A DNA stretch of 42,527 nucleotides, from assembly GCA_035566435.1 (NCBI GenBank), contig DATMRF010000042.1, positions 1 to 42,527 on the forward strand, in the 5' to 3' direction. Below are positions 26,313-36,800 of this stretch, in pieces. The DNA is from DATMRF01 sp035566435 (GTDB lineage: Bacteria > Verrucomicrobiota > Verrucomicrobiia > Limisphaerales > UBA8199). A program made the position numbers and the translations under genes. The notes under the pieces were generated by a model, which was not told the origin of the DNA, made no database searches, and was given only the letters and a program-made list of their open reading frames with translations. The first letter of the stretch is position 1. Each line of letters opens with the position of its first letter.

Positions 26313-26448
26313 TCGCGAGTGTAATCACACCCTTTAGTAAAAAGGCAATGCAAATCCGCGGCAAAACGGGCAACCGCCAGGAGCGCGGCCACGAGGCCGG
26401 ACCTCTCGACCACGGCTCGGCGTGATAAGGACAGCGAGCCCTACCCGG

Positions 26449-27885
26449 TCACTGCAACCTGGATGGCAGCCCGGAAACCATGGAATAGAGCTGGGCGAGT
26501 GTGGCGCCGGTGCGTTGTTCGCGCACGTCCTGGCCGAACTGGAAGCGGGCCGCACCATCGAAGTTGTCGAGCATCATACAGTAAGTACCATTGGCCATGA
26601 CGCCAAGGAGTTCGCCCATCTTACTGAAAACCAAGTCGCCCCGGGACGGGTTGAACTTCCCGAACAGCCCTCGCAAGACGCTGCGGTCCAGCTTGACGTA
26701 ACCTGGCGTGGTCAAGTCCAGCTCAAATTTGCACTCGCCGTAATATCCTTCTCGAGCACCCACAAGTACGGCGTCCTGGAATTTGAACGGCTCAGACGAG
26801 ACGTGATACACCTTGCACCCAAGCTGGCGGACCTCCGCCTGGGAGAGGGGCAGCAGCACGACGCGCGGGTCGCGCAAGGAAAAAACCATCGAATGAATGG
26901 GAATCCGCGCGAGGTTGCGGCTCAGCGCGCCGGTCAGCCCGTCCCAATCCGTGCCGGGGTTCCACAGGGTTAGCGGGGTTTCCTGGACATGGCACAAGGC
27001 GAACTCGTTGGTCCCGTCGGTCACCAGCACCGTCTCGGTTTCCTTGTTCTTGGTGGCGTCCCCAAAGACGCCTGGCCGGCTGGCGGAGAAGCTGGCTTCG
27101 ACGCGGTTGCTTAGGAAATCGGTGAAGATCGTGTTGGCTGCCAGCGGGCGATTCTCACGCACTTCCTTGGCCAACTCGCCGGATTTGCTGGCGAGCGCCT
27201 TAACGCCTTCAGCCAGCTTGGCTTTTTCCTCGCGTTCGGTCTTCAAGTCTTCCCGGACGAGGGCGACCTGTTGAGTGGCGGAGCGCCGCTCGGCCTCCGT
27301 CACCTGCAGTTGAGTGGCCAATTGCAGCTTTTCGTTAAGCACCATTTGGTTGCTCTTGCCGAGCTGGGCGAGTTGCTGCTGGAGCGCTGACGACTGTTCC
27401 GCCTGCTTGCGCATTTCCTCCTGGATGGCCGCGAGTTTTTCCTTCGAGAGAACGGCTTCGGAGGAGGTGCTCTGGAGCTGCTGGCTCAGGGTTTGGATAT
27501 TGGTTTGGGCGGTGGCAAACTGTTGTTGCAGGTCCGCTTGCCGCTGCTGCAATCGCTGTGCTTCCTGCTCGCGGGATTGAAGCTGCTCTTGAAACGTTTG
27601 AACCTGTTTTTCGCGCTCGCCCAGCAGTGCCTGCTGTTGCGCGGCGGTCTCGCGGGTTTTGGTGAGTTCTCCCACCAACTGGTCGCGGCTGCGGCGTTCC
27701 TCGTTGAGCGCCAGGCGCATCACCGCGGCAAGGTCTTTGCCGTTGTCCGCCTGGTTGGTGCCGACGTCCAGTTTGATGGGTCGCTCGGCGCCCGTGTCGT
27801 TCACCTTGTTGATGTCAACTGTGGAGAACGCCAGCAGGCTGATGAGCAGGAAGTCGCAGATGACGATGAGAATGCTACGGTTCAT
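26449..27885 (-). CDS. Membrane-anchored coiled-coil protein with possible degenerate protease-like domain
   Basis: The N-terminus MNRSILIVICDFLLISLLAFS is a single membrane anchor in the style of MotB/TolR/ExbD proteins, but without their charged signature beyond DFLL. Residues ~55-245 form a Gln/Glu-rich coiled coil. The C-terminal ~220 residues contain FALCHVQETPLTLWNP, KVYHVSSEPFKFQDAVLVGAREG and GDLVFSKMGELLGVMANGTYC. The last stretch resembles the GDSGGPL...GvvG region of trypsin-fold proteins with the catalytic serine lost. The gene is coupled to the upstream membrane-protein gene (4-bp overlap). No function is known; a mechanical or signalling pair with that neighbour is plausible. 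Confidence 0.65.
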   Translation of the reverse strand: MNRSILIVICDFLLISLLAFSTVDINKVNDTGAERPIKLDVGTNQADNGKDLAAVMRLALNEERRSRDQLVGELTKTRETAAQQQALLGEREKQVQTFQEQLQSREQEAQRLQQRQADLQQQFATAQTNIQTLSQQLQSTSSEAVLSKEKLAAIQEEMRKQAEQSSALQQQLAQLGKSNQMVLNEKLQLATQLQVTEAERRSATQQVALVREDLKTEREEKAKLAEGVKALASKSGELAKEVRENRPLAANTIFTDFLSNRVEASFSASRPGVFGDATKNKETETVLVTDGTNEFALCHVQETPLTLWNPGTDWDGLTGALSRNLARIPIHSMVFSLRDPRVVLLPLSQAEVRQLGCKVYHVSSEPFKFQDAVLVGAREGYYGECKFELDLTTPGYVKLDRSVLRGLFGKFNPSRGDLVFSKMGELLGVMANGTYCMMLDNFDGAARFQFGQDVREQRTGATLAQLYSMVSGLPSRLQ

Positions 27886-29552
27886 GAGGTCGCGGCCAGC
27901 CGGGCGGTGACGGGGCCAACAGGTTCAGGAATGGCGGCTTCGGCCTCCAACAGCACCTTCCGGCGCAACGGGCGCAGGTGGAAGATTTTGAAGAAAGAGA
28001 CGAAGATGATGCCGAACGACGTCGAGGAATAGGCCGCCATCAGGCTGAACTTGATGATGCCCAACGACACGAGGATCAGTGAGATGATTGTGCCCACAAA
28101 CCCGAGGTAAAGCCCGGCGTCGAACAAGTGGTCCTCGTTTTCCAACAATTTGAGCTTCACGCGGGGCGCCACGTTTTGCCGGCGAATTTCGGCCAGCTTC
28201 ACGAGGCACGCCGTGTAGATCAGCCCTTGCAGCACGAAGAACAGCAGTAGCGTCAATAAACTTACCTGGTTCATAATAGTTGTCTTAACATTGTTGCTCC
28301 CGGCGGCGAGCGCGCTGCCCACCGTGGGCAGGCTCAGGCGAAGAGGAAACTCCACTCTCTGGCTCTCCTGCGCGAGAAACGGCTCGCTCAGAAGCAGTAC
28401 AACCGCCAGGAAACCGAGCGCAAACAAAATTTCGCGGAACACGTGGAAGCCCCGCACCTGCAACGGACGCTCCAGCAGTGGAACACGCCGCGTGAAATGC
28501 AGGGCCGCGGCCACCAGAAATCCGCCACCGAAATACAAAAACCATTTCATCGCCACAGCCATTTCGGGCGTTCGCAAGCAATACTCGACTCCCAACTGCG
28601 TTTGAAAGGGGGACGCCGACAACCGCTCGCCACGATTCAACAGTTCGTTGAGCCCCCCCGAGCCGGACCGCAGGCCGGCGGCAAGATCTTTGGGTCCCGT
28701 CTGGCTATAGGTCATCAGGTATTTGGCCACGTCGGCGGGCCGGCCCGAAACCAGGACGGCGGCAAAAAGCACCGGCAATTGTCCGTCCGCGTGACGCGCC
28801 AGGTTGGTTAACAGCCGCAGTGTTTCGGCGTCTTCCACATGATTCACAAACGCGGCGAGCTGGCTCCAGTTGAATCGCTGGCCCAATGACATGAGGTCGA
28901 GCAGCAGGTGCTCGAGCGGGAGAGTGCTGCCGCGACGATTGGCCTGCGCCGCCAGGATATACACCGTGTTGCTCAACGCCGGGGTCAGCTTTTTTTCTTC
29001 GAGCAGGAGGCCGCATGTGGAAAGCGCGGCGTCAAGGGCCTGACCGGAAGCGGACTGGGAAGGAGAGAAGATCAGCGTGTTGGTGAGCGCCCGGGCGCGC
29101 AGCAACTCCTGCAAAGCAGGCTGTGTGGAACCCGACAACAACTGAAGCACCGTCCCGCGATTCTCCAGGCGCACCACCCATTCAGCAAAGGATTCGGTGC
29201 CGGATTTCGGAAGCTTTGGGTCGGTCGCGAAAAGAACCTGCAAATGATAGTCGCCGCCGCCCCAGACCAGCCAGTCAGGATGCTCGGCGGCAGCGGCAGC
29301 GATTGCCTGGCCGAGCCTTTCGCTTCCCGGCAAATCCCCGGACTGAGCAACCTGCGACAGCAACTGCGCCGCACCGAATTGCTTTTCCTCGAGCAGCGCC
29401 AGTCCTCGGACGGCCAGACTCGGGGTGAGCTTGCCGGCCAGCTCAATGACGCTGGCATCCACCGCTCGAAGGTGCGCCGGCACCAGCAAGCCGCAGACGA
29501 GCATCACCGCGCCCAGGAGTGCGCAGGCCGAAAACCAGACCCATCGACTCAT
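27882..29552 (-). CDS. Polytopic membrane protein with ExbB/MotA-like C-terminus
   Basis: A 556-aa protein. An N-terminal membrane helix (WFSACALLGAVMLVCGLLVP) precedes a ~300-residue exported helical region. Several further helices follow: AMKWFLYFGGGFLVAAALHF, EILFALGFLAVVLLL, VSLLTLLLFFVLQGLIYTACLV, and a last pair YLGFVGTIISLILVSLGIIK / AAYSSTSFGIIFVSFF. The GFVGTIISL and TSFGIIFV blocks look like the GLLGTV and ALxTTAxGL parts of ExbB/TolQ/MotA proton-channel proteins. A GGAG ribosome site precedes the ATG. It overlaps the anchored coiled-coil gene by 4 bp, mirroring ExbB-ExbD and MotA-MotB gene pairs. The proton-channel idea is inference from weak motifs. Confidence 0.6.
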   Translation of the reverse strand: MSRWVWFSACALLGAVMLVCGLLVPAHLRAVDASVIELAGKLTPSLAVRGLALLEEKQFGAAQLLSQVAQSGDLPGSERLGQAIAAAAAEHPDWLVWGGGDYHLQVLFATDPKLPKSGTESFAEWVVRLENRGTVLQLLSGSTQPALQELLRARALTNTLIFSPSQSASGQALDAALSTCGLLLEEKKLTPALSNTVYILAAQANRRGSTLPLEHLLLDLMSLGQRFNWSQLAAFVNHVEDAETLRLLTNLARHADGQLPVLFAAVLVSGRPADVAKYLMTYSQTGPKDLAAGLRSGSGGLNELLNRGERLSASPFQTQLGVEYCLRTPEMAVAMKWFLYFGGGFLVAAALHFTRRVPLLERPLQVRGFHVFREILFALGFLAVVLLLSEPFLAQESQRVEFPLRLSLPTVGSALAAGSNNVKTTIMNQVSLLTLLLFFVLQGLIYTACLVKLAEIRRQNVAPRVKLKLLENEDHLFDAGLYLGFVGTIISLILVSLGIIKFSLMAAYSSTSFGIIFVSFFKIFHLRPLRRKVLLEAEAAIPEPVGPVTARLAATS

Positions 29553-29933
29553 TTTCGCTCCACTCTAAAGCATATACCGATCCCCGGGTGAAACACCAGC
29601 CCGGGAAATCCCTAGGGCCGGCGACGCGGGCACAGGGCGTCCGCGTTCTGCAAATTGGACGGAGACAACGGGTTATTGTTCACACGAGATTAGCAGGTTT
29701 TTGCTTATCCAGACACGGTTAGGCGCTCGGGCCGGAAACGTCCATACTCAGGACACCTCGTGAACCGCCTAAGCTCCAGGCCCTAACGACGCAAGCGCCA
29801 CCCGAAAACCGACGTCGCTGCAACCATTCCATCGGCTTTTTTACCTTGCTGTGGCGAACGCCGGTTCGTTTACTGAGAGTGTTGACCCGCTCGGCACGCT
29901 GGGTGCCGAAGCATCAGAAACTAGAACACTGAT
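29553..29933. other. Divergent intergenic region with one hairpin
   Basis: No gene seen. It separates the membrane-protein operon (minus strand) from the cyclase gene (plus strand). A hairpin CGGCAC-gctgg-GTGCCG at 29892-29908 lies 26 bp before the cyclase start. It could be an operator or a leader structure. No convincing -10/-35 pair was found. Confidence 0.5.
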
Positions 29934-30737
29934 ATGAGCACGACTGGCGAATCAGGCAATCCACAGCAAAAGGCAAAAGTGGATCCGATGAGCACCGTTC
30001 AAGAGAATGCCAAGGCCGTCTCCAGGTTTCCCGGCCTGGAAGACGACTACGTCAAGGCGGAATTGCACAATGGTATTGTCATCTTCGCGGATATCCGGGA
30101 ATTCTCCTCCTACATGGACGCCAACTCGGACTATGCCATCAGTCTGTTGGCCTGTTTCCGGCGGGTGCTATCACAGTACTTTTCCACCAAATCATTAAGG
30201 GCAAATGAGAGTGACCGCTATACCACGTTCGCTAAAGAACTCGGCGATGGCGTGATGATGATCTGGATTGCCGAGCAAGGTTCGATCACCGACATTTCGG
30301 TGGAGGAAATCACCGGCCTGGCGTTTGTTTCCCAGGAAATCGTTAAGCGCTTTTTTGAACTGTCCGCGGACTTTGCTCCGGACAAGTACCATGTCGGAAT
30401 TGGAATCGCCATCGGGTCGTTTCAAAGGCTGCTGTATCGAGACAAGGGCAACCCTGCGCTGTTTCGCTATCGTGACTACTGTGGCAGCACGATCAACATG
30501 GCGGCGCGCCTCGAAAGCCTGTCCAAGCCCAACGGGGTCGCGATTTCCTTCAATGCCCTGCCGCTTAACAAGAAGAAGGAGATCACAGCCAGCCTCTCTT
30601 CCCAAAGCTTCAAAGAAGCGACCCAGGACATCCGGGGCATTGGCAAAACGCAGGTCTTTCAATGGAAATTTGATGTCGAGAGCCCCAGCGCCGGGGGCCA
30701 GACCGTAGCCTCGAAAGGCGCCGGAGCCGGCTCTTAG
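29934..30737 (+). CDS. Class III nucleotide cyclase (probable adenylate cyclase)
   Basis: Predicted soluble cyclase making cAMP from ATP. The catalytic domain shows the metal-binding Asp in IVIFADIREFSS (D53) and the second Asp in KELGDGVMM (D105), with Lys101 at the adenine-selecting position. It also has D181 in DYCGSTINMAARLE, and the transition-state Asn188 and Arg192. All class III key residues appear present, and Lys plus Asp favour ATP over GTP. There is no membrane segment and no attached sensor domain in 267 aa; a second Met at residue 19 is an alternative start. It faces the giant receiver-coiled-coil gene tail to tail. Confidence 0.8.
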   Translation: MSTTGESGNPQQKAKVDPMSTVQENAKAVSRFPGLEDDYVKAELHNGIVIFADIREFSSYMDANSDYAISLLACFRRVLSQYFSTKSLRANESDRYTTFAKELGDGVMMIWIAEQGSITDISVEEITGLAFVSQEIVKRFFELSADFAPDKYHVGIGIAIGSFQRLLYRDKGNPALFRYRDYCGSTINMAARLESLSKPNGVAISFNALPLNKKKEITASLSSQSFKEATQDIRGIGKTQVFQWKFDVESPSAGGQTVASKGAGAGS

Positions 30738-30767
30738 AACGCCTAAACGAACGGCTCGACCCGGAGG

Positions 30768-30790
30768 GGCCGGGCTGGATCAAGCCGGCC
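30768..30790. terminator. Candidate bidirectional terminator hairpin
   Basis: GGCCGGGCT and AGCCGGCC form a GC-rich stem with one bulge round a short loop. It lies between the convergent cyclase and giant-receiver genes. No T-tract follows on either side, so an intrinsic terminator is uncertain. Confidence 0.35.
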
Positions 30791-30806
30791 GGTCCGCTAA
30801 CCCAAT

Positions 30807-33800
30807 TTACTGCGGCAGCATAGGATTTGCGGGCAGGTCTTCTTCCGCTCCGGGTGCGCCATTGTTTGAATCGCGTTGCGCCATGTCCGGCTCCTGGAGC
30901 CTGGTGCGGACCAGGAGAACATCGTGAAGGACGGCTTCAGCGAGTTTCTTTTGCCGGCTGCCCAATTCGAGCTCCAGCAAACTACGGGCAGATTGGCACA
31001 GGTCGTCAACCGGTTCACGGACCTGCCGGCGCAAGTTGTTCCGCACCACCCGGGCGGCGCGGGCAGCATCCATCGACATGTGACGCATCCGAGCGAGCTG
31101 CGTTTCCTGGCGTTTGCGCTCGACCTGTTCGAATTGGAGGGCGGACTGAAGTTTGGAGAGCTCCAGCTCGCTCCGTTGGGCGCGATCCCGCAAGTTGAGT
31201 TGGCTTGATGCCAAGGCCTGATTGAGACGTTGACGTTCGGCGGTTTCCTGCTGCAGTCTGGCTTCACTTTCACGCAGCAGCTTGAGGGTGGTCTGCTGCT
31301 CCGTTTCCAGGGCTTCACGCTTCCGCGATTGGTTTTGGAGGTCGCGCTGGACCCCATCCAAGGCGCTCGCCAGGCGTTGGCGTTCGGCGGCTTCCTTTTG
31401 GAGCCTCGCCTCATTTTCCTGCAGGGCGCCGGTTGCGGTCTTCAGCTCCGCTTCCAGGGTTTCGCGCTTGCGGGATTGGTTTTGAAGTTCGCGCTGGACT
31501 CCATCCAGGACCTCGGACAGGCGTTGACGTTCAGCGGCTTCGGTTTGCAGCCTTGCCTCGATTTCATGAAGCACATTGAGTGTAGTCGTCAGCTCCGTTT
31601 CCGCGGTTTCGCGCCTGCGGGACTGGTTTTGGACCTCGCGCTGGACTCCATCCAGGGCCGACGCCAGGCGTTGACGTTCGCCAGATTCCGTTTGCAGATT
31701 GGTTTCAAGTTCACGCAAGGCGGCGAGTGTGGTGCGCAGCTCGGCCTCGGCAGTTTCGCGCATTCGTGATTGGTTCTGAGCCTCGCGCTGAACTCCATCC
31801 AAGGCGGACGCCAGGCGTTGACGTTCAGAGCTTTCGCGCTGGAGACCTGCTTCGCTGGCTTGCGCGGCGGTTAGGCTGGCGTCCAGCCGTGACTGGAGGT
31901 CTTGTCGGGTACGATCGAGCGTTTTGTTCGCCTCCTCGAAGAACGAGAGGTTCTTCTGGAGCTGGGTGCTCAGTTCCTTCGCGTTTCGTAATTGTTCCAG
32001 GGCCAGCCGGCTCTCGGCCTGGTGCTGTTCGACATCGGCCGTCCGCCGGGCCAGGGCCTGGCCGCTTTGGAGCAGTTTTTCTTCGAGTGTGCTGATGCGC
32101 TCGAGGTTGGCTTGCTGCGCCTGGAGCACGCGACTGAATTCCGCATGCAACGCCTGCAACTGGGTGTTAAGCGTCCCGGCGCGTTGCTCGCTCCGCTGGC
32201 GCTCGCCCTGTTCGTTGGCAAAATCGGAGGTGGCCCGGGCAAGAGCCGCCACGCCCTGGCTAACCCGTTGTTCCAATTCGGTAATCTGCGCGTGGCGATC
32301 GGCCTCGCTGGTTTGCAACTGCTTTTCGAGTTCTTTGATGCGGGCGCGGGACTCGGCAGTGACCTGTTGTTCTTTGCCAAATTTGCCGTTCAGCTCCTCG
32401 CGCGCCTGGCGCAATGCGGCCATTTCCTGTTCCAACTGGCTGCAGCGTACCCCGGCTTGCTGCTGGGCGGCTTCGCCCTGCTTGATGGCGGCGCTCGCAA
32501 CTTCCAGTTGGCGGCGCAAATCGGACTCGACGCGGCTGCGTTCTTTCGCCTGATTCTCGGCCTCGGCCCTGGCACGGTCGAGGTCCGCTGACTTGGAACC
32601 CACGTGGCTTTCCAATTCCTTGATGCGGGCGCGTGACTCGGCAGTGACCTGTTGTTCTTTGCCAAATTTGCCGGTCAGTTCCTCGCGAGCCTGGCGCGAG
32701 ATAGTCAATTCCTGCTCCAACTGGCCGCAGCGCGCGGCGGCCTGCTTGATGTTGGCGCTCGCCCCGTCCAGTTGCCGGCGCAAATCCGACTCGACACGGC
32801 CGCGCTCTTTGATCTGCTTCTCCAACTCGGCCCTGGCGCGGTCGAGGTCCGCTGACTTGGAACCCAGGTGACTTTCCAGTTCCTTGATGCGGGCGCGAGA
32901 CGCGGCGGTAACCTGCTGCTCTTTGCCAAATTTGCCAGTGAGTTCCTCGCGCATTTGGCGCAATGCGGTCAATTCCTGCTCCAACTGGCCGACGTGCACC
33001 CTGGTTTGCTGCTGCGCGGCTTCGCTTTGCTTGATGGCGGCGCTCGCTGCCTCCAGTTGACTTCGCAGATCAGACTCAACACGGGCTCCCTCCTTAGCCT
33101 GCTTCTCCAACTCGGCTCTGGCATGGTCTAGATCCGTTGACTTGGAACCCAGGTGGCTTTCCAGTTCCTTGATGCGGGCGCGGGACTCGGCGGTGACCTG
33201 CTGCTCTTTGCCGAATTTCCCAGTGAGTTCTTCTCGCATTTGGCGCAATGCGGCCAACTCCTGCTCCAACTGACCGCAGCGTGCCCCGGCTTGCTGCTGG
33301 GCGGTTTCGCTCTGCTTGATGGCGGCGCTGGCAACCTCCAGTTGGCGGCGCAAATCCGACTCGACGCGGCTGCGTTCTTTCGCCTGATTCTCGGCCTCGG
33401 CCTTGGCACGGTCCAGGTCCGCTGACCTGGAACCCATCTGGCTTTCCAGTTCCTTGATGCGGGCGCGGGACTCGGCGGTCGCCTGTTGCTCTTTGCCAAA
33501 CTTGCCAGTGAGTTCCTCGCGCGCTTGCCGCAACGCGGCCAACTCCTGCTCCAATTTGCTGCAACGCACCCCGGCTTGCTGCTGGGCGGCTTCGCTTTGC
33601 TTGATCGCGGCGCTCGCGACCTCGAGTTGGCGGCGCAAATCTGATTCCGCGCGCGCACGCTCTTTCGCCTGATTCTCGGCCTCGACCCTGGCACGGTCCA
33701 GGTCCGCTGACTTGGAACCCAGGTGGCCTTCCAATTCCTTAATGCGGGCGCGAGACTCGGCGGTGACCTGCTGCTCTTTGCCAAATTTGCCAGTGAGTTC

Positions 33801-36800
33801 CTCTCGCATTTGGCGCAATGCGGCCAATTCCTGCTCCAACTGGCTGCAACGCACCCCGGCTTGCTGCTGGGCGGATTCGCCCTGCTTGAGCGCGGCGCTC
33901 GCGACCTCGAGTTGGCGGCGCAACTCAGATTCGACACGGCCACGCTCTGTTGCCTGATTCTGGGCCTCGGCCTTGGCGCGCTCCGACTCCGCGGAGTTCT
34001 GGCGAAGATGGGCCTCGAGCTCCTCGATACGTTTGGCCGTCTTTTGAGTCGTTTGGTGCTCTTGCGCGAGTTTGGCGTTGAGTTGCTCGCCGGCCTGCTG
34101 CACGGCCGCAAGTTGCTGCTCCAGGTTCCCGCAACGGGCTTGAGACTGTTTGTGCGCAGCCTCAGTCTGCGTGGCCAGGGCCGCGGCCGCCTCCAGTTGC
34201 CCGCGCAAGTTCGATTCCGCCTGCGAGCGTTCCTGAAGCTGTTTTTCAAAGTCCGTCGTGGCGCGTTCGAGTTCCACCGAGCGCTTGCTGAGGAAATTCT
34301 CCAGCTCCTTGACGCGGTTGGCGGACTCAGCGCTCGCGCGCTGCTCGCTGGTGAACTTGCTGCTGAGCTCCTCGCGCGCCTGGCGCAGGGCGGCCAGTTC
34401 CTGACCCAACTGCTCGGAGCGCGCCTGAGCCTGTTTCTGTGCGGCTTCGCGCTCCTTGACCGCCGCGCTCGCCGCCGCGAGCTGCTGGCGCAAATCCGAC
34501 TCCGCTCGTTCCTGCGCCTGCTTTTGCTTTTCCGACTCGGCCTGGGCGCGCTTCAACTCCGCCGCGCTCTGGCCCAAACGCTGTTCAAGTTCTTGAGCGC
34601 GCTTCGTCGATTCAGCAGTCACCTGCTGTTCCTGGGCAAATTTGCCGCCGAGTTCTTCGCGTGCCTGCCGCAGCGCAGCCAAGTCCTGTTCCAATTGCTG
34701 AGAGCGTGCCTGAGCCTGTTTCTCTGCGGCTTCGCGGTCCTTGACCGCCGCTTCGAGTTGCCGGCGCAACTCTGATTCCGCGCGTGCTTGTGCCTGCTTT
34801 TTCTCTTCCAACTCGGTTTGGGTGCGTTTCAACTCCGCCGCGCTCTGACCCAAACGCTGTTCAAGCTCTTGAGCGCGCTTCGTCGACTCAGCAGTCACCT
34901 GCTGTTCCTGGGCAAATTTGCCGCCAAGTTCTTCACGCGCCTGGCGCAGGGCAGCCAGTTCCTGTTCCAATTGCTGAGAGCGTGCCTGAGCCTGTTTCTC
35001 TGCGGCTTCGCGGTCCTTGGCCGCGGCGCTGGCGGCCTCGAGTTGGCGGCGCAAATCCGTTTCCGCGCGTTCCTGTGCCTGTTTTTGCTTTTCCAACTCC
35101 GCCTGGGCGGTCTGGAGCTCGGCCGAGGTTCGACCCAAATGTTGTTCAAGCTCCTGCGCGCGCTTCGCCGATTCAGCAATCACCTGCTGTTCCTGAGCGA
35201 ATTTTCCGCCAAGTTCTTCACGCGCCTGGCGCAGGGCTGCGAGCTCCTGCTCGAGCTGCTCGGAGCGTGCCTGAGCCTGTTTCTGTGCGGCTTCACGCTC
35301 CCTGGCCGCAGCGCTCGCGGCGTCGAGTTGGCGGCGCAAATCCGATTCCGCGCGTTCCTGTGCCTGCTTTTGCTTTTCCAACTCCGCCTGGGCGGTCTGG
35401 AGCTCGGCCGCGGTCCGACCCAAATGTTGTTCAAGATCTTGAGCGCGCTTCGTCGATTCAGCAGTCACCTGCTGTTCCTGGGCAAATTTTCCGCCAAGTT
35501 CTTCACGCGCCTGGCGCAGCGCGGCCAACTCCTGCTCCAATTGCGCGGAGCGTGCTTGAGCCTGCTTCTGTGCGGCTTCGCGTTCCCTGGCCGCGGCGCT
35601 TGCCGCCTCGAGTTGCCGGCGTAAATCCGACTCGGCACTGTCCTGTTCCTGATTTCGCTTTTCCAACTCAGCCTGGGCGAGTTCCAACTCGGCCGCACTC
35701 TGGCTCAGACGCTGTTCAAGCTCTCGAGCTCGCTTGGCCGATTCAGCAGTTACCTGCTGCTCCTGGGCGAATTTGGCATCGAGTTCCTCGCGCGCCTCGC
35801 GCAGTGCTGCGAGCTCCTGTTCCAACTCCGCGGAGCGAGCGAGGGCTTGCTGCTGTGCCGCTTCGCGCTCCTTGCGCGCGGCGATCGCCGCCTCGAGTTG
35901 CCGGCGCAAATCCGACTCCGCTCGTTCCTGTTCCTGCTTTTGCTGCTCCAACTCAGCCCGGGCGAGCTCCAGCTCGGCCCCACTCTGGCTCAGACGCTGT
36001 TCAAATTCCTCCGCACCATTCTGTTCCGGCTGCGGCTTGAGGGCAGAGAGTTCCTCCAATTGTTTCTGAAGGTCCTCGATGGTCTTATCTCTGCGCTCGA
36101 CGCGAGCTTGCGCCCGGCTGAGCTCCATTTCCGAATTGCAAATCCGGAGCGCCAGTGTCTCGCGCTCCTTCTTGTATTTTTCCAGCGCCTCCTGCTGCCG
36201 ATCACTTTCGCTTTGAGGCGCCTGCAGTTGGTTCTCGGCATCGGGCTGGCCGGGCGGCATCGCCGCGGTCGATTCCCAGGCAGGAGGAGCCGCCTCCGCT
36301 CCCGGCTCAGAGTCGGTGCTCGCTTGCGGAACCGGTTCCCCGGCGTCCTGCTCGGCGAAAGCCTGCCGTTCGGCTTCGGCGATTTGTTCCTCAATCGTAG
36401 GTTCCGCTGAGTCGCTTTTCGCCAGCGGAACCGGTTCCCCGGCGTCCCTCTGGGCTAAAGCCTGCCGTTCAGCTTCGGCGATTTGTTCCTCAATCGTAGG
36501 TTCCGCTGGTTGGAGATCGGGCGCGTCCGGCTGCAAACCGGAGGGCTGGAACGCTTCGATCAGTTGGTCATCGGTTTGGAGCTTATCGATCGGGTTCGCG
36601 GGCAGCCGTGACAAATCTTCCACCTGCCATTCGCCACCGGCGGCGCCAGGTTCGGCACGCTGGATAGGCTCGAAGGGGATGCTGCCAGCGGTGAGGAGCG
36701 GGTTGATGGGCTCAGCGGTGTTTTCCAACCCCGGGGCGAGTTGCACCGTGCCTGCCTGCACGGCGTTCTCGTCGGGCATGGTTTCCGCGGACCAGGCAAG

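Noticed and set aside
32332..36010. CRISPR-like array because of regular spacing
   Set aside because: The 285-bp units lie inside one long open frame, have no short repeat-spacer structure, and encode coiled-coil repeats.
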